Positions 47,701 through 55,660 of a stretch of DNA of 64,000 nt are shown here, one piece after another. The stretch covers positions 15,902,760 to 15,966,759 of the forward strand of contig OZ005689.1 in assembly GCA_963930775.1 (NCBI GenBank). The letters run 5' to 3'. Within the stretch, counting starts at the first letter, position 1. The number at the start of each line of letters is the position of its first letter. The notes under the pieces were generated by a model, which was not told where the DNA came from, made no database searches, and saw only the letters and a program-made list of their open reading frames with translations. Origin of the DNA: Cliona cf. orientalis (taxonomy: Eukaryota; Porifera; Demospongiae; Clionaida; Clionaidae). The translations under genes were made by a program, and so were the position numbers.

Positions 47701-48212
47701 GAGTGGCCCCCTATGCCTTCTAGTTCTACATTAGTTTTTCTTTGATGTGGTAACTCAAGCCTTTAAATTGATGTGGTTAAAGAATCCACCCAGACCACGC
47801 CCACCCGCTATGTGAATTTAGATATATAACATAATGTCTGTCTGTGTTCATAATATTTGTAGGTTGAGAGCTATGCCACCTTGGAGCAATGCCAGTGTCA
47901 TAGTGGAACTGATGCATACATAATATTAACACTATTAGATTACAATGAACTGATATCAGGTATTTTAATCATAGTACATGCAGGTCTATAAAGGCATACT
48001 ATACGGATGATATCATCTATGATAAAGGTAGTTTGAGAGCTCGCCAAAAGCGCTATATAATAAACAGTGGGATCTGGACAGCTGCGCCCACACGATCGCG
48101 CTGCGTCGCTGCTTCGCATACCCGGAGAATTGTCTTCATCCACCTCGATGATGTTGGCCAGGCCAGCTCCCACATTGACGACGTGGAGAGTGAGTCTGTG
48201 TCGTTCTGCCAT
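26703..48212 (-). CDS. Giant MBL-fold / FN3 / coiled-coil protein, 3,396 residues
   Basis: Four exons: 48212-48122, 37133-28635, 28425-27910 and 27787-26703. All have GT-AG borders and exactly matching phases (total 10,191 bases, stop included). The first exon gives LTLHVVNVGAGLANIIEV, the usual opening strand of a ComEC/Rec2-like MBL fold. Exon 2 continues YYLYDGG, then LSHPDSDH (residues about 75-81), ILTGD (220-224) and PHHGS (246-250), all typical of that fold. A very long beta-rich middle follows, with a hydrophobic stretch near residues 2100-2125 (ITAVSAFMTGGLLALVSWLA). After it come FN3-like modules, an extracellular-type cysteine-containing module in exon 3, and a lysine/glutamate-rich coiled coil in exon 4. 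Metal binding is predicted from the motifs; substrate and location are unknown. Exon 2 is an uninterrupted 8.5-kb frame, so the gene is very likely functional. Confidence 0.8.
37495..37980 (+). repeat. Dispersed repeat R2, copy 3
   Basis: Contains GGTAAAGGTCGCCAATATAT, GCCTCAGTCGCAGACTAGAC, CTCTCGACCTCGACAG and GTGAAGTTCGGCC in the same order as the 3285 copy. An internal stem is present near 37710-37755 (GGTGGGCCAGCCCCT / AGGGGCTGGCCCGCC). Confidence 0.65.
38060..38395 (+). repeat. 390-bp terminal-type repeat, copy A
   Basis: First of four copies (A 38060, B 38456, C 44686, D 46165). Shared blocks: ACTTAGAGACTAC, CAAACTGCGCATGCTCCGTA, GCGGCTTGAGCCGGTTG and ACGCTAGGTTCGAATTCTGG. A and B are in tandem. 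The last block matches a tRNA-type B box (GGTTCGAATTC). Confidence 0.75.
38655..38682. repeat. Poly-C tract in repeat copy B
   Basis: A C run with a single A. The same position in copy D (about 46303-46320) is also poly-C, while copies A and C have only short runs there. Confidence 0.8.
38949..39870 (+). pseudogene. DIRS gag-like region with zinc knuckle
   Basis: The first frame, ending at a stop at 39542, carries KIWKGEYIQLDKLLPSNLG, TIQQWVICFNAYTSIVA and a GTPWLAYD block, recognisable from DIRS gag-like proteins. A frame change then leads into 39580-39870, with a cysteine/histidine module RAGCRDANCSYRHICIDC...C. Probably one ancestral ORF encoding the capsid/nucleic-acid-binding protein. 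The spacing of the cysteines differs from a retroviral CCHC knuckle. Confidence 0.6.
39900..42410 (+). pseudogene. DIRS reverse transcriptase and RNase H, broken
   Basis: Conserved RT pieces: GVIPKSTPGEWRLILDLSFP near 40600, an in-frame TAG at 40706-40708, then LLAKADIKHAYRN up to the insertion at 40800. After the insertion come PIHPQDRHLLGMQWEGELYI, VLPFGLRSAPKIF and the catalytic YIDD near 41585. The thumb runs near 41790-41900. RNase H starts at TFSSDASGSWGCGAIW (near 42080), continues past a stop at 42246 and ends EHIAGVHNTIADAISR near 42370. The element copies RNA to DNA in its family; this copy cannot. Confidence 0.75.
40800..41407. mobile_element. CCGTA-end MITE inside the RT, 608 bp
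   Basis: Ends CCGTATATGTTCTAATATAG and, inverted, CTATATTAGAAAGTATACGG, flanked by TA on both sides (40798-40799, 41408-41409). Just inside each end lies a roughly 110-bp direct repeat beginning CGCC(A/G)CCCTAATTTAGG, at about 40816-40925 and 41285-41398. The RT frame continues across the insertion from AYRN to IPIHPQ. Confidence 0.8.
42540..43605 (+). pseudogene. DIRS tyrosine recombinase fragment
   Basis: Downstream of the insertion are GPLFVLASGQLLTRQKLVDL, the catalytic GHSFRIRAAT (H-x-x-R) and, after an in-frame TAG at 43503-43505, LGRLSSDSYTRYIRIP with the tyrosine. Much of the N-terminal recombinase is missing, because the sequence before the insertion (ending SAYMAR) is too short. 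The family integrates circular cDNA through a tyrosine-linked intermediate. Inactive here. Confidence 0.75.
42635..43306. mobile_element. MITE inside the DIRS recombinase, 672 bp, 9-bp TSD
   Basis: Terminal inverted repeats AAGGGCTTATTGAGCCGCCG and, inverted, CGGCGGCTCGTAAGCCCTT continue through GGCGAGAGGGCATGTAA and GTAGACGGCGAAATCC. Flanks are GGCGAGACA (42626-42634) and GGCGAGACG (43307-43315), a 9-bp duplication with one mismatch. TSD length and long TIRs fit a Mutator-like non-autonomous element. Removing it restores a continuous frame. Confidence 0.8.
43740..44100. other. GC-rich segment in the DIRS 3' region
   Basis: GC- and CpG-rich relative to its surroundings (e.g. CGCTTGCGCCGCTCGCTCGA). 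No credible gene was found in either strand. Confidence 0.4.
44360..44545. repeat. Imperfect tandem repeat with GATGCCCGCTGGCATC core
   Basis: Four to six units of about 38-42 bp, each centred on the palindromic block GATGCCCGCTGGCATC or a variant. Confidence 0.7.
44686..45020 (+). repeat. 390-bp terminal-type repeat, copy C (DIRS 3' repeat)
   Basis: Matches copy B in order and orientation (AATGAACAACTTAGAGACTA, ACTGCGCATGCTCCGTACAC, CAACGCTAGGTTCGAATTC). B and C bracket the DIRS coding region. Confidence 0.75.
45038..45254. mobile_element. CCGTA-end MITE, 217 bp
   Basis: Ends CCGTATACGCGGAAATATTG and, inverted, CAATATTTCCACGTTTACGG, flanked by TA. The inside is full of AATTTGGCGATTT-type inverted blocks. 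No coding capacity. Confidence 0.8.
45253..45415. repeat. 50-bp tandem repeat
   Basis: About 3.3 copies of GGTTAGCAGGGTTAGTTCGG followed by CAGTGTAGGGTTGGGTTTCG and GCTACCGTAT. Confidence 0.85.
45691..46161. mobile_element. TAGCC-end MITE, 471 bp, relative of the helicase transposon
   Basis: TIRs of about 62 bp begin TAGCCTTGTCCCCAGGCCTT and end, inverted, AAGGCCTGGGGACGAGGCTA. Flanks GAATATGCC and GAATACGCC form a 9-bp target duplication with one mismatch. The terminal 18 bases match the ends of the 6-kb element, but the inner sequence does not. It lies inside repeat copy D. Confidence 0.8.
46165..46510 (+). repeat. 390-bp terminal-type repeat, copy D
   Basis: Shares CAAACTGCGCATGCTCCGTA, TGCGGCTTGAGCCGGTTGAC and CTACGCTAGGTTCAAATTCT with copies A-C, including the AATTGGGACTCTGGACATAA tail near 46515. 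Its start was split by the TAGCC-end MITE. Confidence 0.7.
47115..47405 (-). repeat. Dispersed repeat R3, copy 2
   Basis: Reverse complement of the 9955-10245 copy. Flanked on the left by an unrelated GC-rich segment. Confidence 0.75.
47410..48115. other. Intron DNA, no feature recognised
   Basis: Part of the long intron of the giant gene. Short open frames only. Confidence 0.4.
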
Positions 48213-48260
48213 AGCTAGATCGATCCTGTAATTCAAGCTGGGAAATTATTACTTCGATTG

Positions 48261-48270
48261 CTTTTATAGC
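48261..48270 (-). promoter_or_regulatory. TATA box for the giant MBL gene
   Basis: GCTATAAAAG on the minus strand lies about 50 bases upstream of the ATG at 48212, implying a 5' UTR of roughly 20-25 bases. The MULE left end is at 48307, so almost no ancestral upstream DNA is left between them. Confidence 0.55.
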
Positions 48271-48452
48271 GCTCCACTCCCCAAGAACGGTGAGGCATTG
48301 TGTCATGGGATCGACTAAGTTCACCCCGTTTGAAACGGTTACGTCACTGACCCCACCCCTTACGCGGCGCGCGCAGTTGTACTCGGTACTCGGTACGGGT
48401 ACTCGTCCATAATAATATGCAAACTTGAAGAGCACCAAATAAAAGCACACCA

Positions 48453-51400
48453 TCAACAAAGGAAGTCAGAAAAGTTTGGAGGCCATGTGTCCGTTTGTTC
48501 CATGGCCTGAAGAACAGATAGTGGCACAGCTGGAATGTTCACGCCAGGAGGAGCTAGGATTGTTCCATGTATCAAACCTCCAGCAAAGGTACGTGCACTC
48601 ATCTTAGTGAGGGTACTCAGAGAAGATGTGGGTGTAGATTGTAGAGTAGCAGTGCCATCGGTTTTTGCCCTCTTGGCAAGTTGTATGCCTAGTTGAACAT
48701 GAATCAGTGGTTAGAGGGTCTCTTACTTGATACAAAAGTTCATACTTACATTTACGCTTGATGCAGCACTGTTTCTTTCTGCCAGGGCCTCCAAACTTGG
48801 GTTTGTCTTTACAGTTGATGCAGGTGCCACAGTCGTGTTGCTCTGTACACCCTTGACAATCACCACACCTACCCCTCTTTCTGGTCCCAACTGCATTGTG
48901 GAAGATGTAAGTACACGGTTTAATACAGTATGATTCCAACCCTACCCTTCACATACCTACTGGAACAGTAGCGATGGTAGTATAATTAATCGGCTTGGTA
49001 CCATTGTTGACCACTTTAGGTACTCTGTAATTGGATGATAATTGCACACATGTATTAGTGTGTGTATTCGTATACGTATGTATATGGACATGTACCTTGA
49101 ACTTTGTTGTACATGTAGCTTTGATACAGTTGGCTGTTCTGCTGAATGTTTATCCTTTAGTTCCTATTGTAAACAAATTCAAGTGATTCAAAGAGTTATG
49201 TCTTAGTCTAATGCACCTTCCGTAAGCGATCAGCTTTGGCTCCAACTCTGTTACGAATCTTTGAATCGGCTTTTTTCCTACCCCTTGGTTTTTGTTTGGG
49301 TAGTCTACTACAGGAAAGGTTTAGCTTCATCCGTGCATACTTCCGTTTTGTATTCAAGGCTCGGGAAATTACTGAAGGTCGAACAACTAGTTGTTCTTCC
49401 TGTGGTAGACCAGCTCTGAAAGTTTGTAATGAACACTTGAGTTCAGTGTCCAAATCCACTAACTTGGTGACATCAGTACACAAGTATGTTAATGATTCTA
49501 AACACTTGAGTGTTATTCGTGCTTGTTCCCCAGCAGTTTTTAGAGATACACTTCGTACCTATATTATTATTAAAACATAATAATATACTATCATTTAAAT
49601 TTTGTGCATTCTTGTGATACTATACATTGTACATGTACTTACAGGCTTTGGAAGGTTAGTTACAGAGGTACCGCTCTCAGCTGTGGGGTGATTCTCTGTA
49701 TCTATGACTGACAGTTCTTCTAAATTATCAGTGGATGACTGAAAGTAATCTTGGAGTGCTTGGGTGTCCGTCGAGAGATAAGCGCTTTGCAAGTAAGTTT
49801 GAGGGAGGTTATTCCATGACCATGCTGATCGGTGGGTGAAGATGGCAAAAAAATGTTTGCATGGTATGTGGTATCTAAGCCAATCCTTGCAAGTGCAAGA
49901 AGGCATTTGTTGCGAGCTACTGATACCAAAATCAACCCTATGCTTGCTTCCAGACGTTTTTTCAACCTCAAATACTCCTTTTTCGCTGTCGATATCATGT
50001 ATGCTGTCGGCTAAAAATTTTGAGCTGTTAGTACGCCTGTCCAGACAGTGTATGATGACTGATCTTGGCCGGTCGTGCAAGTAGGAAGGAATGTGACTGT
50101 GATATGAACGATACATTGAGGACTGTTGAAAATTTTGTAGCACATATTGTTGCCTTCGAGTGGGTAGAAAGTTTTCTACGATGATGCTGACTGTACTAGA
50201 AAGTGTAGCCTTTTGCTTCCTCCTAGGCAAAAAGCTGTACTTGAACAACCTGTTCTGTGCTTCTGTCCCGTTGTTTGTGTCGACAGCAGCATGGTAGTTG
50301 TCATCCCTGTATGCCCTTGCCCAGCGCTATAAATAAATTGGAGGGGTGTGAACTATATTATACATGATTGTACATATTAAATTTTTCACAAAGCATTAGA
50401 CTAAGCTTACTTGGGGTATTGTCAGCCACTTAGCTGTAAGCCATTCTCTCACTTGTTCATGATTGTTCCATACTGCTGATTGTTTGAGATTAGTCACTGC
50501 TAACTTGTAAGCACTTGTAGGATCAGCTTCGTCAGTAGGGGGAGCCCAGGCACAAGCACGCAAAAATGTAAGCAGTTCTTCTGCTTCAGTTTGACTCAAC
50601 CCATGCTTGTGATCCTTAGCCCAACGATCCCAGGCTTGCTCCCTGTGGAAATCGCACAAATACACGGTAGTTGCTGGAAATACCTCTTCAAGAGCTACTA
50701 GCTCCGCCTCTGAGTAGTCACTCATGAAGTAGAGTGGGCACCAATTGGGATTCCAAACCTTGAGCTTAGCCAAGGCCTCGGATATGCTTTCAGCCGTCTC
50801 ACTTTGAATCACAAACTCTGCCACGACAGAATATCCCACATTGGTTTTTACACAGATGAAAAATAAAGCAAGATCATACTTGGTGGTTTTATATGTAGCG
50901 TCGATCAAACTGATTGTATTACCATATCTGGCTAGTAGCTCCTGTTGCCATTTACTTTGATGTATCCAAAGTAGGGTTTGTTCATAGTTATTGGTGTCCG
51001 TGATAATGCCAATTCCATTTCCACCATCATTACCATTGAAATGACCTTCTACTGTTGTTTCTGTAGGTTCCTCAGTTGGTGTTGGAGAAGTCACATCCTT
51101 TGCATCCTTGATGAGGTATGGTCGAAAAAAATGTAGACTTTCTGGATCAGAAATTTTCCATTCGTTAATTTTGAGATGTAGATTTTCTTGATCTAGGCAC
51201 GAAAGCTGAAGGGCTCTTTTAGCCATGTATATGTGGTTTTTCAAATCACTATCAATAGGAAAGTATGCTCTGTCGTCAGAATTTGGTGGGCTTTCCTTAC
51301 ACAGATCATGAGTTACATAGTGCCGTAAAAGCCTTCGAACCTCATGAATCTCTGTAATTCCCTCAGCTACTAATTCCGAAATTTTTGCCGCTACTTTCTT

Positions 51401-51883
51401 ATTCATTCTCTGAGAGAATCCAGCAACTCTGTTACCTGTGTGATGACCAGTATGGGCTTCTTCTGTTGGCAATGATACAAAGTAGACTATACGTGTGGCC
51501 ACACACTTTTGTGTAGATAACGCTGCTTTAAGCTCAAACATTTTCCTCTCTCGGAGGGTACGTATAGTTGCCTTGCCCTGCAATTCCACTTTGTATTCTG
51601 GGTATGCTATGCACTTTCTGATCGAAATGTGTGCGTGACAGCCCTTCTTCCTACTTCCCTGAATCAGTACTCGGGAGCTTTTATGGGATTTATCTTTGTA
51701 ATAATGAGGGCCAAATTGGCAATCTAACTGTCGACTTTCAGCTATGCAAAATGGTGTGTTGTCTAGCTCCATCCGTCCATTTGCCCAAAATAGCTTTGGA
51801 ATTGAATTCTGTATGATAAAAAAATTTCCCCCCTTTATGCAGGACATGTTTGGCAAGGAGTGAACATCAAAGTGACTATTCAT
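48453..51883 (-). CDS. MULE transposase with SWIM and CXXC zinc fingers, 1,003 residues
   Basis: Exons: 51883-50411, 50326-49643, 49558-49217, 49163-49096, 49024-48957, 48890-48750 and 48688-48453. Phases match at every junction and the sum is 3,012 bases with one terminal stop. Residues 46-84: cysteine/histidine region like WRKY-GCM1 (QGSRKKGCHAH). Residues 320-420: MULE core with LIDATYKT (D328), MSDYSEAE (D389), CDFH (410-413), and a candidate third acid in NNGTEAQNR (E513). Residues 635-649: SWIM finger C-x-C-x9-C-x-H. Residues about 882-925: CXXC finger with RCGDCQGC, DCGTCINC, KFGGPG and KKQCC, the pattern of CpG-binding CXXC domains. The C-terminal exon runs into the left TIR region. 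A further exon at 52275-52085 may add an N-terminal part. Confidence 0.85.
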
Positions 51884-51897
51884 TCTTATTCTATACT

Positions 51898-52068
51898 CAG
51901 TGTTCTCCCCAAGCTAAATTCAAGGCATGACAGGAGGGCATAGTTTGGGTGGCCGGAGCCTGTGGCCTCATCAAAGCACATGGATTGTCAATATTCACAC
52001 ATCAAAGAAAAGTCTGTACTGAAGGCCTATTGGGCCGACATGCCTTGGGTATGCTAGGGAGAACACTG
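51898..52068. mobile_element. CAGTG-end MITE in the MULE 5' intron, 171 bp
   Basis: Ends CAGTGTTCTCCCC and, inverted, AGGGAGAACACTG, with 5-bp flanks ATACT and ATATT (one mismatch). The related copy in the neighbouring MULE (near 53960-53975) lacks it, reading TATTTATACTGTGTTTTTAC, which serves as the empty site. Confidence 0.75.
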
Positions 52069-52084
52069 ATATTGTGTTTTTACC

Positions 52085-52275
52085 TTATTCTGTGTGTCTG
52101 TACTGATATTCTCTTTATTCACCAACAATGTATTTCCAGACCGAGACTTTGACGATCTACGTGTACCGTAGCTGGTCACAGTTGCCCTTGAATGTGATGA
52201 GAGCAACTCATCAAGGTCATCAACCCATCCCTCATAGTATGTACCACATCTTTGAAGTCCCTTGCTCCAATCCAT
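52085..52275 (-). CDS. Possible 5' exon of the MULE gene
   Basis: ATG at 52275 opens MDWSKGLQRCGTYYEGWVDD and ends at AATAAG followed by a GT donor, phase 0. To join the transposase exon in frame it must use an acceptor about 20-30 bases upstream of 51883, such as AATTTAG/CTTGGGGAG, which lies inside the 171-bp MITE. The alternative is that translation starts at 51883. Confidence 0.4.
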
Positions 52276-52960
52276 GATACAGTTATACGCTGATCATATG
52301 TGTCTCTACCTGTCCAACAGATCAGTATAAATTTGGGGGTTTTAGCTTCAAAGGGAGATAGTTTTCACACTTACAATGAAGATGTGTGCACAGGGAGAGC
52401 TGAATGTTGATGTGCAGGCTGCAAAGGCAACGTGTAGGTGTGTAGGCCAAAGAGAAGAAGTCGTACTTGGCGCCAATTCGCGGGAATCCACGTGGTGGCA
52501 ATCATGCGGGCCCGGGAACCGGGTACGTGAATAGCTGGCCGGCTACGTAGCTGGATAATCGATACGCCGCGCCGCGTAAAGCTTAAAGGGGTGTGGTCAA
52601 TGACGTAACCGTTTCAAACGGGGTGAACTTAGTCGATCCCATTGTGTCATGGGGATCGACTAAGTTCACCCTGTTTGAAACGGTTACGTCATTGGTCCCA
52701 CCCATTTCATGCGGCGCAGCGCATCGTTGGCCGCCGCTAGTACTTGCACTCTGAACCACCCATAACACCAAAATTAATTTTGCCATGAACAAAGAAGTCA
52801 GAGCTAGAGCTAGGGAAGGCTGTGTCTGTCTGTTTGTGTCATGCATGGCCTGAAGAAGAGGTAGTAGTACAGCAGGGATGCTCACGCCTGGAGGAGCTTG
52901 GATTGTTCCCATGTAGCAGACCTACTAGTACTGCAAATTAAGGTACGTGCACTCATCTTT

Positions 52961-53343
52961 GGGCTATTCCAGATAATGAGGATACACCCCTATGGAGGAA
53001 GATTGATTAGTATTGTAGGATCAAGATTTAAGGTGATTTAATGAAGTAATGAGGGCATTTTATGGATTTTAATGAGGTATTGTAGGCACCATTGTAGATA
53101 GTAATGAAGTATTGAGGGGGCATGGCAGTGAATAATATTATTAGTATAATTTGATGGAGTAGCTGGTCAGGGTATGGAGGAATTACTATTACATTTGTAG
53201 GATGAAATAGAGATTACTGATCTGTTTTATAGACTAAAATGAGCAAATTGATTAGTTTTGATGATTATTTTTGCACTTTAATTGATATTTAGGGTAGTGA
53301 ACATAAATCTCTAGCGGTGTACGCCTATTATCCGGAATAGCCC
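52961..53343. mobile_element. GGGCTATTCC-end MITE, 383 bp
   Basis: Ends GGGCTATTCCAGATAAT and, inverted, ATTATCCGGAATAGCCC. Flanks CATCTTT and TTTATTA allow only a 3-bp TTT duplication. It sits inside the second MULE copy. Superfamily not determined (PIF/Harbinger-like TSD length). Confidence 0.7.
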
Positions 53344-54060
53344 TTTATTAAAATTAATGGTGAAGGTGCCGATTCTACAGTAGCAGCTTGCTCTCTTAGT
53401 CAAGTGAATGCCTAATTGAACATAAATCAACGGTGATAGGGTGTCTTTAATACTTGAATACATCAAAGATTTAAGTACACAATTTCCCAATTGATGCAGG
53501 TGCCACAGTCCTGTTGCTCAGTAACTATAGCCTTGACAATCGCCACACCCACTCCTCTTTCTGGTCCCAGCTGCATTATGGAAAACATACCCACGTTATG
53601 AAAAACGTAAGTACACGGTTACATGTACATGTACCACTCCAATCCCCTCTCATATAATATAGCCCTTCACGTATCTACTGAACAGTAGCAGTATATTTGA
53701 TTGGCTTAGTACCATTCCTGACCACTTTAGGTACTCTGTAATTAGATAATAACTGTACGTATGTACTTGTGTATGTGTACGTGTGTGTGTGCATACATTG
53801 TCGTACATGTAGCAATTGGCTATTCAGAATATTTGTCCTTAGTTCCCAATGTTTTAGTCTAACGCACCTTCCGTAAGCAAATATTGAATTCTGTATTATA
53901 TAGAGGGAATATTTCCTCTTTGTACAGGACATATTTGGCAAAGAGTGAACATCAAAGTGACTATTTTCTATTTATACTGTGTTTTTACATTATTTTAATT
54001 TGTGTGTCTGTACTGATAATAATTTTTCATTTCCACTTACAATGTATGTATTTCCAGACC

Positions 54061-54105
54061 TAGCCTTGTGAATTGACCTGGGTACAAGGCTACGTGTTCC
54101 AGACC
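54061..54105. mobile_element. Tiny TAGCC-end insertion, 36 bp plus 9-bp TSD
   Basis: TAGCCTTGTGAATTGACCTG and GGTACAAGGCTACGTG are flanked by TTCCAGACC on both sides (54052-54060 and 54097-54105). The first MULE has the unoccupied site at about 52133 (TGTATTTCCAGACC running on into GAGACTTTGA). The termini match the helicase transposon family. Confidence 0.8.
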
Positions 54106-54249
54106 TGGATTTTGATGGTCTACCGTACGTGTGTACCAATGTAGCTAGTCACGTTGCCTTTGCATGTGATGAGAGCAGCTCATCAAGGTATCCCATCCTT
54201 CATAGCAGGTACCATTCCTTTGAAGTCCCTTGATACAGTCACATAATAT

Positions 54250-54720
54250 GTAAGCCCAGACCAATTAAATAAGTTGTTGCACGGATTCGCTCAATTGCTC
54301 CAGTTATTGGGCAAACAGAAGAAAAAAAATGTAATCAAGTTGGGTGGAGCTTATATACAATAGAGGGTTTTTGTATTCTATCTTGATTCCCTGGTCCTAG
54401 ATAGTCACATTAGTCTGTCTTAATTAGAATGTGGTCTATAACCACACCCCAATTGATTGCTTTTTTGCTTTTTTTCCTTTTTTTCGGTCGCTCGGTCCAA
54501 GTTTTACCTCACAGTATCCGAGCAACAACAAATTAAATTAACTACCAGTCAAACCAATCAGTATCATAAACTTAGTGTTTCTATATAGCTTCAAAGTTCC
54601 ATAGTTTCGTATAGTGAAGACGTGTACGGTGTACACAAGGGAGAGCTGGATGTTGATATGCAATTGCGGATTTGTGGACTACAAAGCTAATTACATGTAA
54701 GTTATAATTTAGTAACTTTC
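54250..54720. other. Unassigned segment of the second MULE
   Basis: AT-rich DNA with no counterpart seen in the first MULE and no gene. Possibly another insertion. Confidence 0.35.
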
Positions 54721-55141
54721 CCCATTGATTTATGATCAACTGACTAAGAGAGCAAGCTGCTACTGTAGAATCTGCACCTCTACAAGTACCTTCACTATTA
54801 ATTTTAATAAAGATGACTCAGCTCTTGACGAGGCTAATGAGTGCACTGAGACGTACTTTGCAGTAGGTCTGCTACATGGGAACAATCCAAGCTCCTCCAG
54901 GCGTGAACATCCCTGCTGTACTACTACCTCTTCTTCAGGCCATGGCACAAACAGACAGACACAACCTTCCCTAGCTCTAGCTCTGACTTCTTTGTTCATG
55001 GCAAAATTAATTTTGGTGTTATGGGTGGTTCAGAGTGCAAGTACTAGCGGCGGCCAACGATGCGCTGCGCCGCGTGAAATGGGTGGGGCCAATGACGTAA
55101 CCGTTTCAAACAGGGTGAACTTAGTCGATCCCTTGTGTCAT

Positions 55142-55660
55142 GCTATAAGCGCTGATTGCCTGCTAATTGAAGCCGCACGCGCCCACGCGGTAAATGAACA
55201 CTGGGCGTGGTGGATGTCTGATAAGTTCGCGTGTACATTCAAATTTGCCCGCTGAGGCTCGCTCTGCTGGGCGTTCGACTTTCTAGGCATCGTGTAGGCT
55301 CTCGATCCTATATTTATCAGTTTTCTCACTCTTTAGCCGTCCATAACCGAAGATTGCAGGCTTCTCAACTCGATCGTCGCGAATGTCTTCTGCGCTGCAC
55401 GTGTTCGATTTCCGCGTACTTCCGTGGACTATACCGTGATATTGGTAGCGAGTCCAAAGGATAATTTTAACCCGCAAAAATGCGTCGCTTGTTTTTACGC
55501 GTTATACTCTATCTAAACGCGGCACCATAAAGTGACATTACAAATTTTCATATCCACAAGCCAATTCTCGACCGTTTTCCATGCTTCGCACGTCAATCGG
55601 CAGCTCTTTTGCTGTACTTTCTGGATTTGATGGTAAGCAACATCAAGACATAATTTTTCT
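55142..55660 (+). other. CpG-rich segment with a possible first exon
   Basis: CpG-richer than its surroundings. ATG at 55581 opens 17 codons and a fragment (MLRTSIGSSFAVLSGFD) and reaches a GTAAGC donor at 55633. No partner exon was found. It could be a promoter region that once served the giant gene, now more than 6.8 kb from its first exon, or a separate gene. Confidence 0.3.

Larger units (their letters stand above)
37134..48121 (-). other. Intron 1 of the giant gene, 10,988 bp
   Basis: The donor GTATGC (complement of 48121-48116) and the acceptor TTTTCAG (complement of 37140-37134) join G to GA in phase. The intron contains repeat R2, tandem 390-bp repeats, a DIRS-like element with two insertions, a CCGTA MITE, a TAGCC-end MITE and repeat R3. 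It is far longer than the other introns here (211 and 122 bp), because of these insertions. Confidence 0.7.
48307..52640. mobile_element. MULE transposon carrying a CXXC finger, 4,334 bp
   Basis: Ends GGGATCGACTAAGTTCACCC and, inverted, GGGTGAACTTAGTCGATCCC. The TIR continues CGTTTGAAACGGTTACGTCA and GACCCCACCCC-like sequence for about 65 bp. A perfect 10-bp duplication ATTGTGTCAT lies at 48297-48306 and 52641-52650. It contains one intact multi-exon gene on the minus strand. The 10-bp TSD and MULE transposase place it in the Mutator superfamily. Perfect TSD and open frame suggest it is young and possibly active. Confidence 0.85.
52651..55132. mobile_element. Second MULE copy, internally deleted, about 2.5 kb
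   Basis: Same termini as the first element, with TIRs of about 280 bp (52652-52940 and 54870-55132), and TTGTGTCAT on both sides (52642-52650, 55133-55141). The interior has degraded pieces of the first element in the same order and orientation: CXXC exon remains near 53490-53580, the 49020-like exon near 53690-53740, start of the transposase exon near 53880-53960, and 5' exon near 54100-54230. Most of the transposase is missing. It also carries two insertions (52961-53343, 54061-54105). Non-autonomous. Confidence 0.8.

Noticed and set aside
49236..49580. 114-codon plus-strand frame within the MULE gene
   Set aside because: Antisense to MULE exon 3, which joins in phase with its neighbours.
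54725..55255. 176-codon plus-strand frame at the right end of the second MULE
   Set aside because: It lies mostly in the 280-bp TIR, where the inverted copy encodes the C-terminal part of the MULE protein on the other strand. Chance antisense frame.
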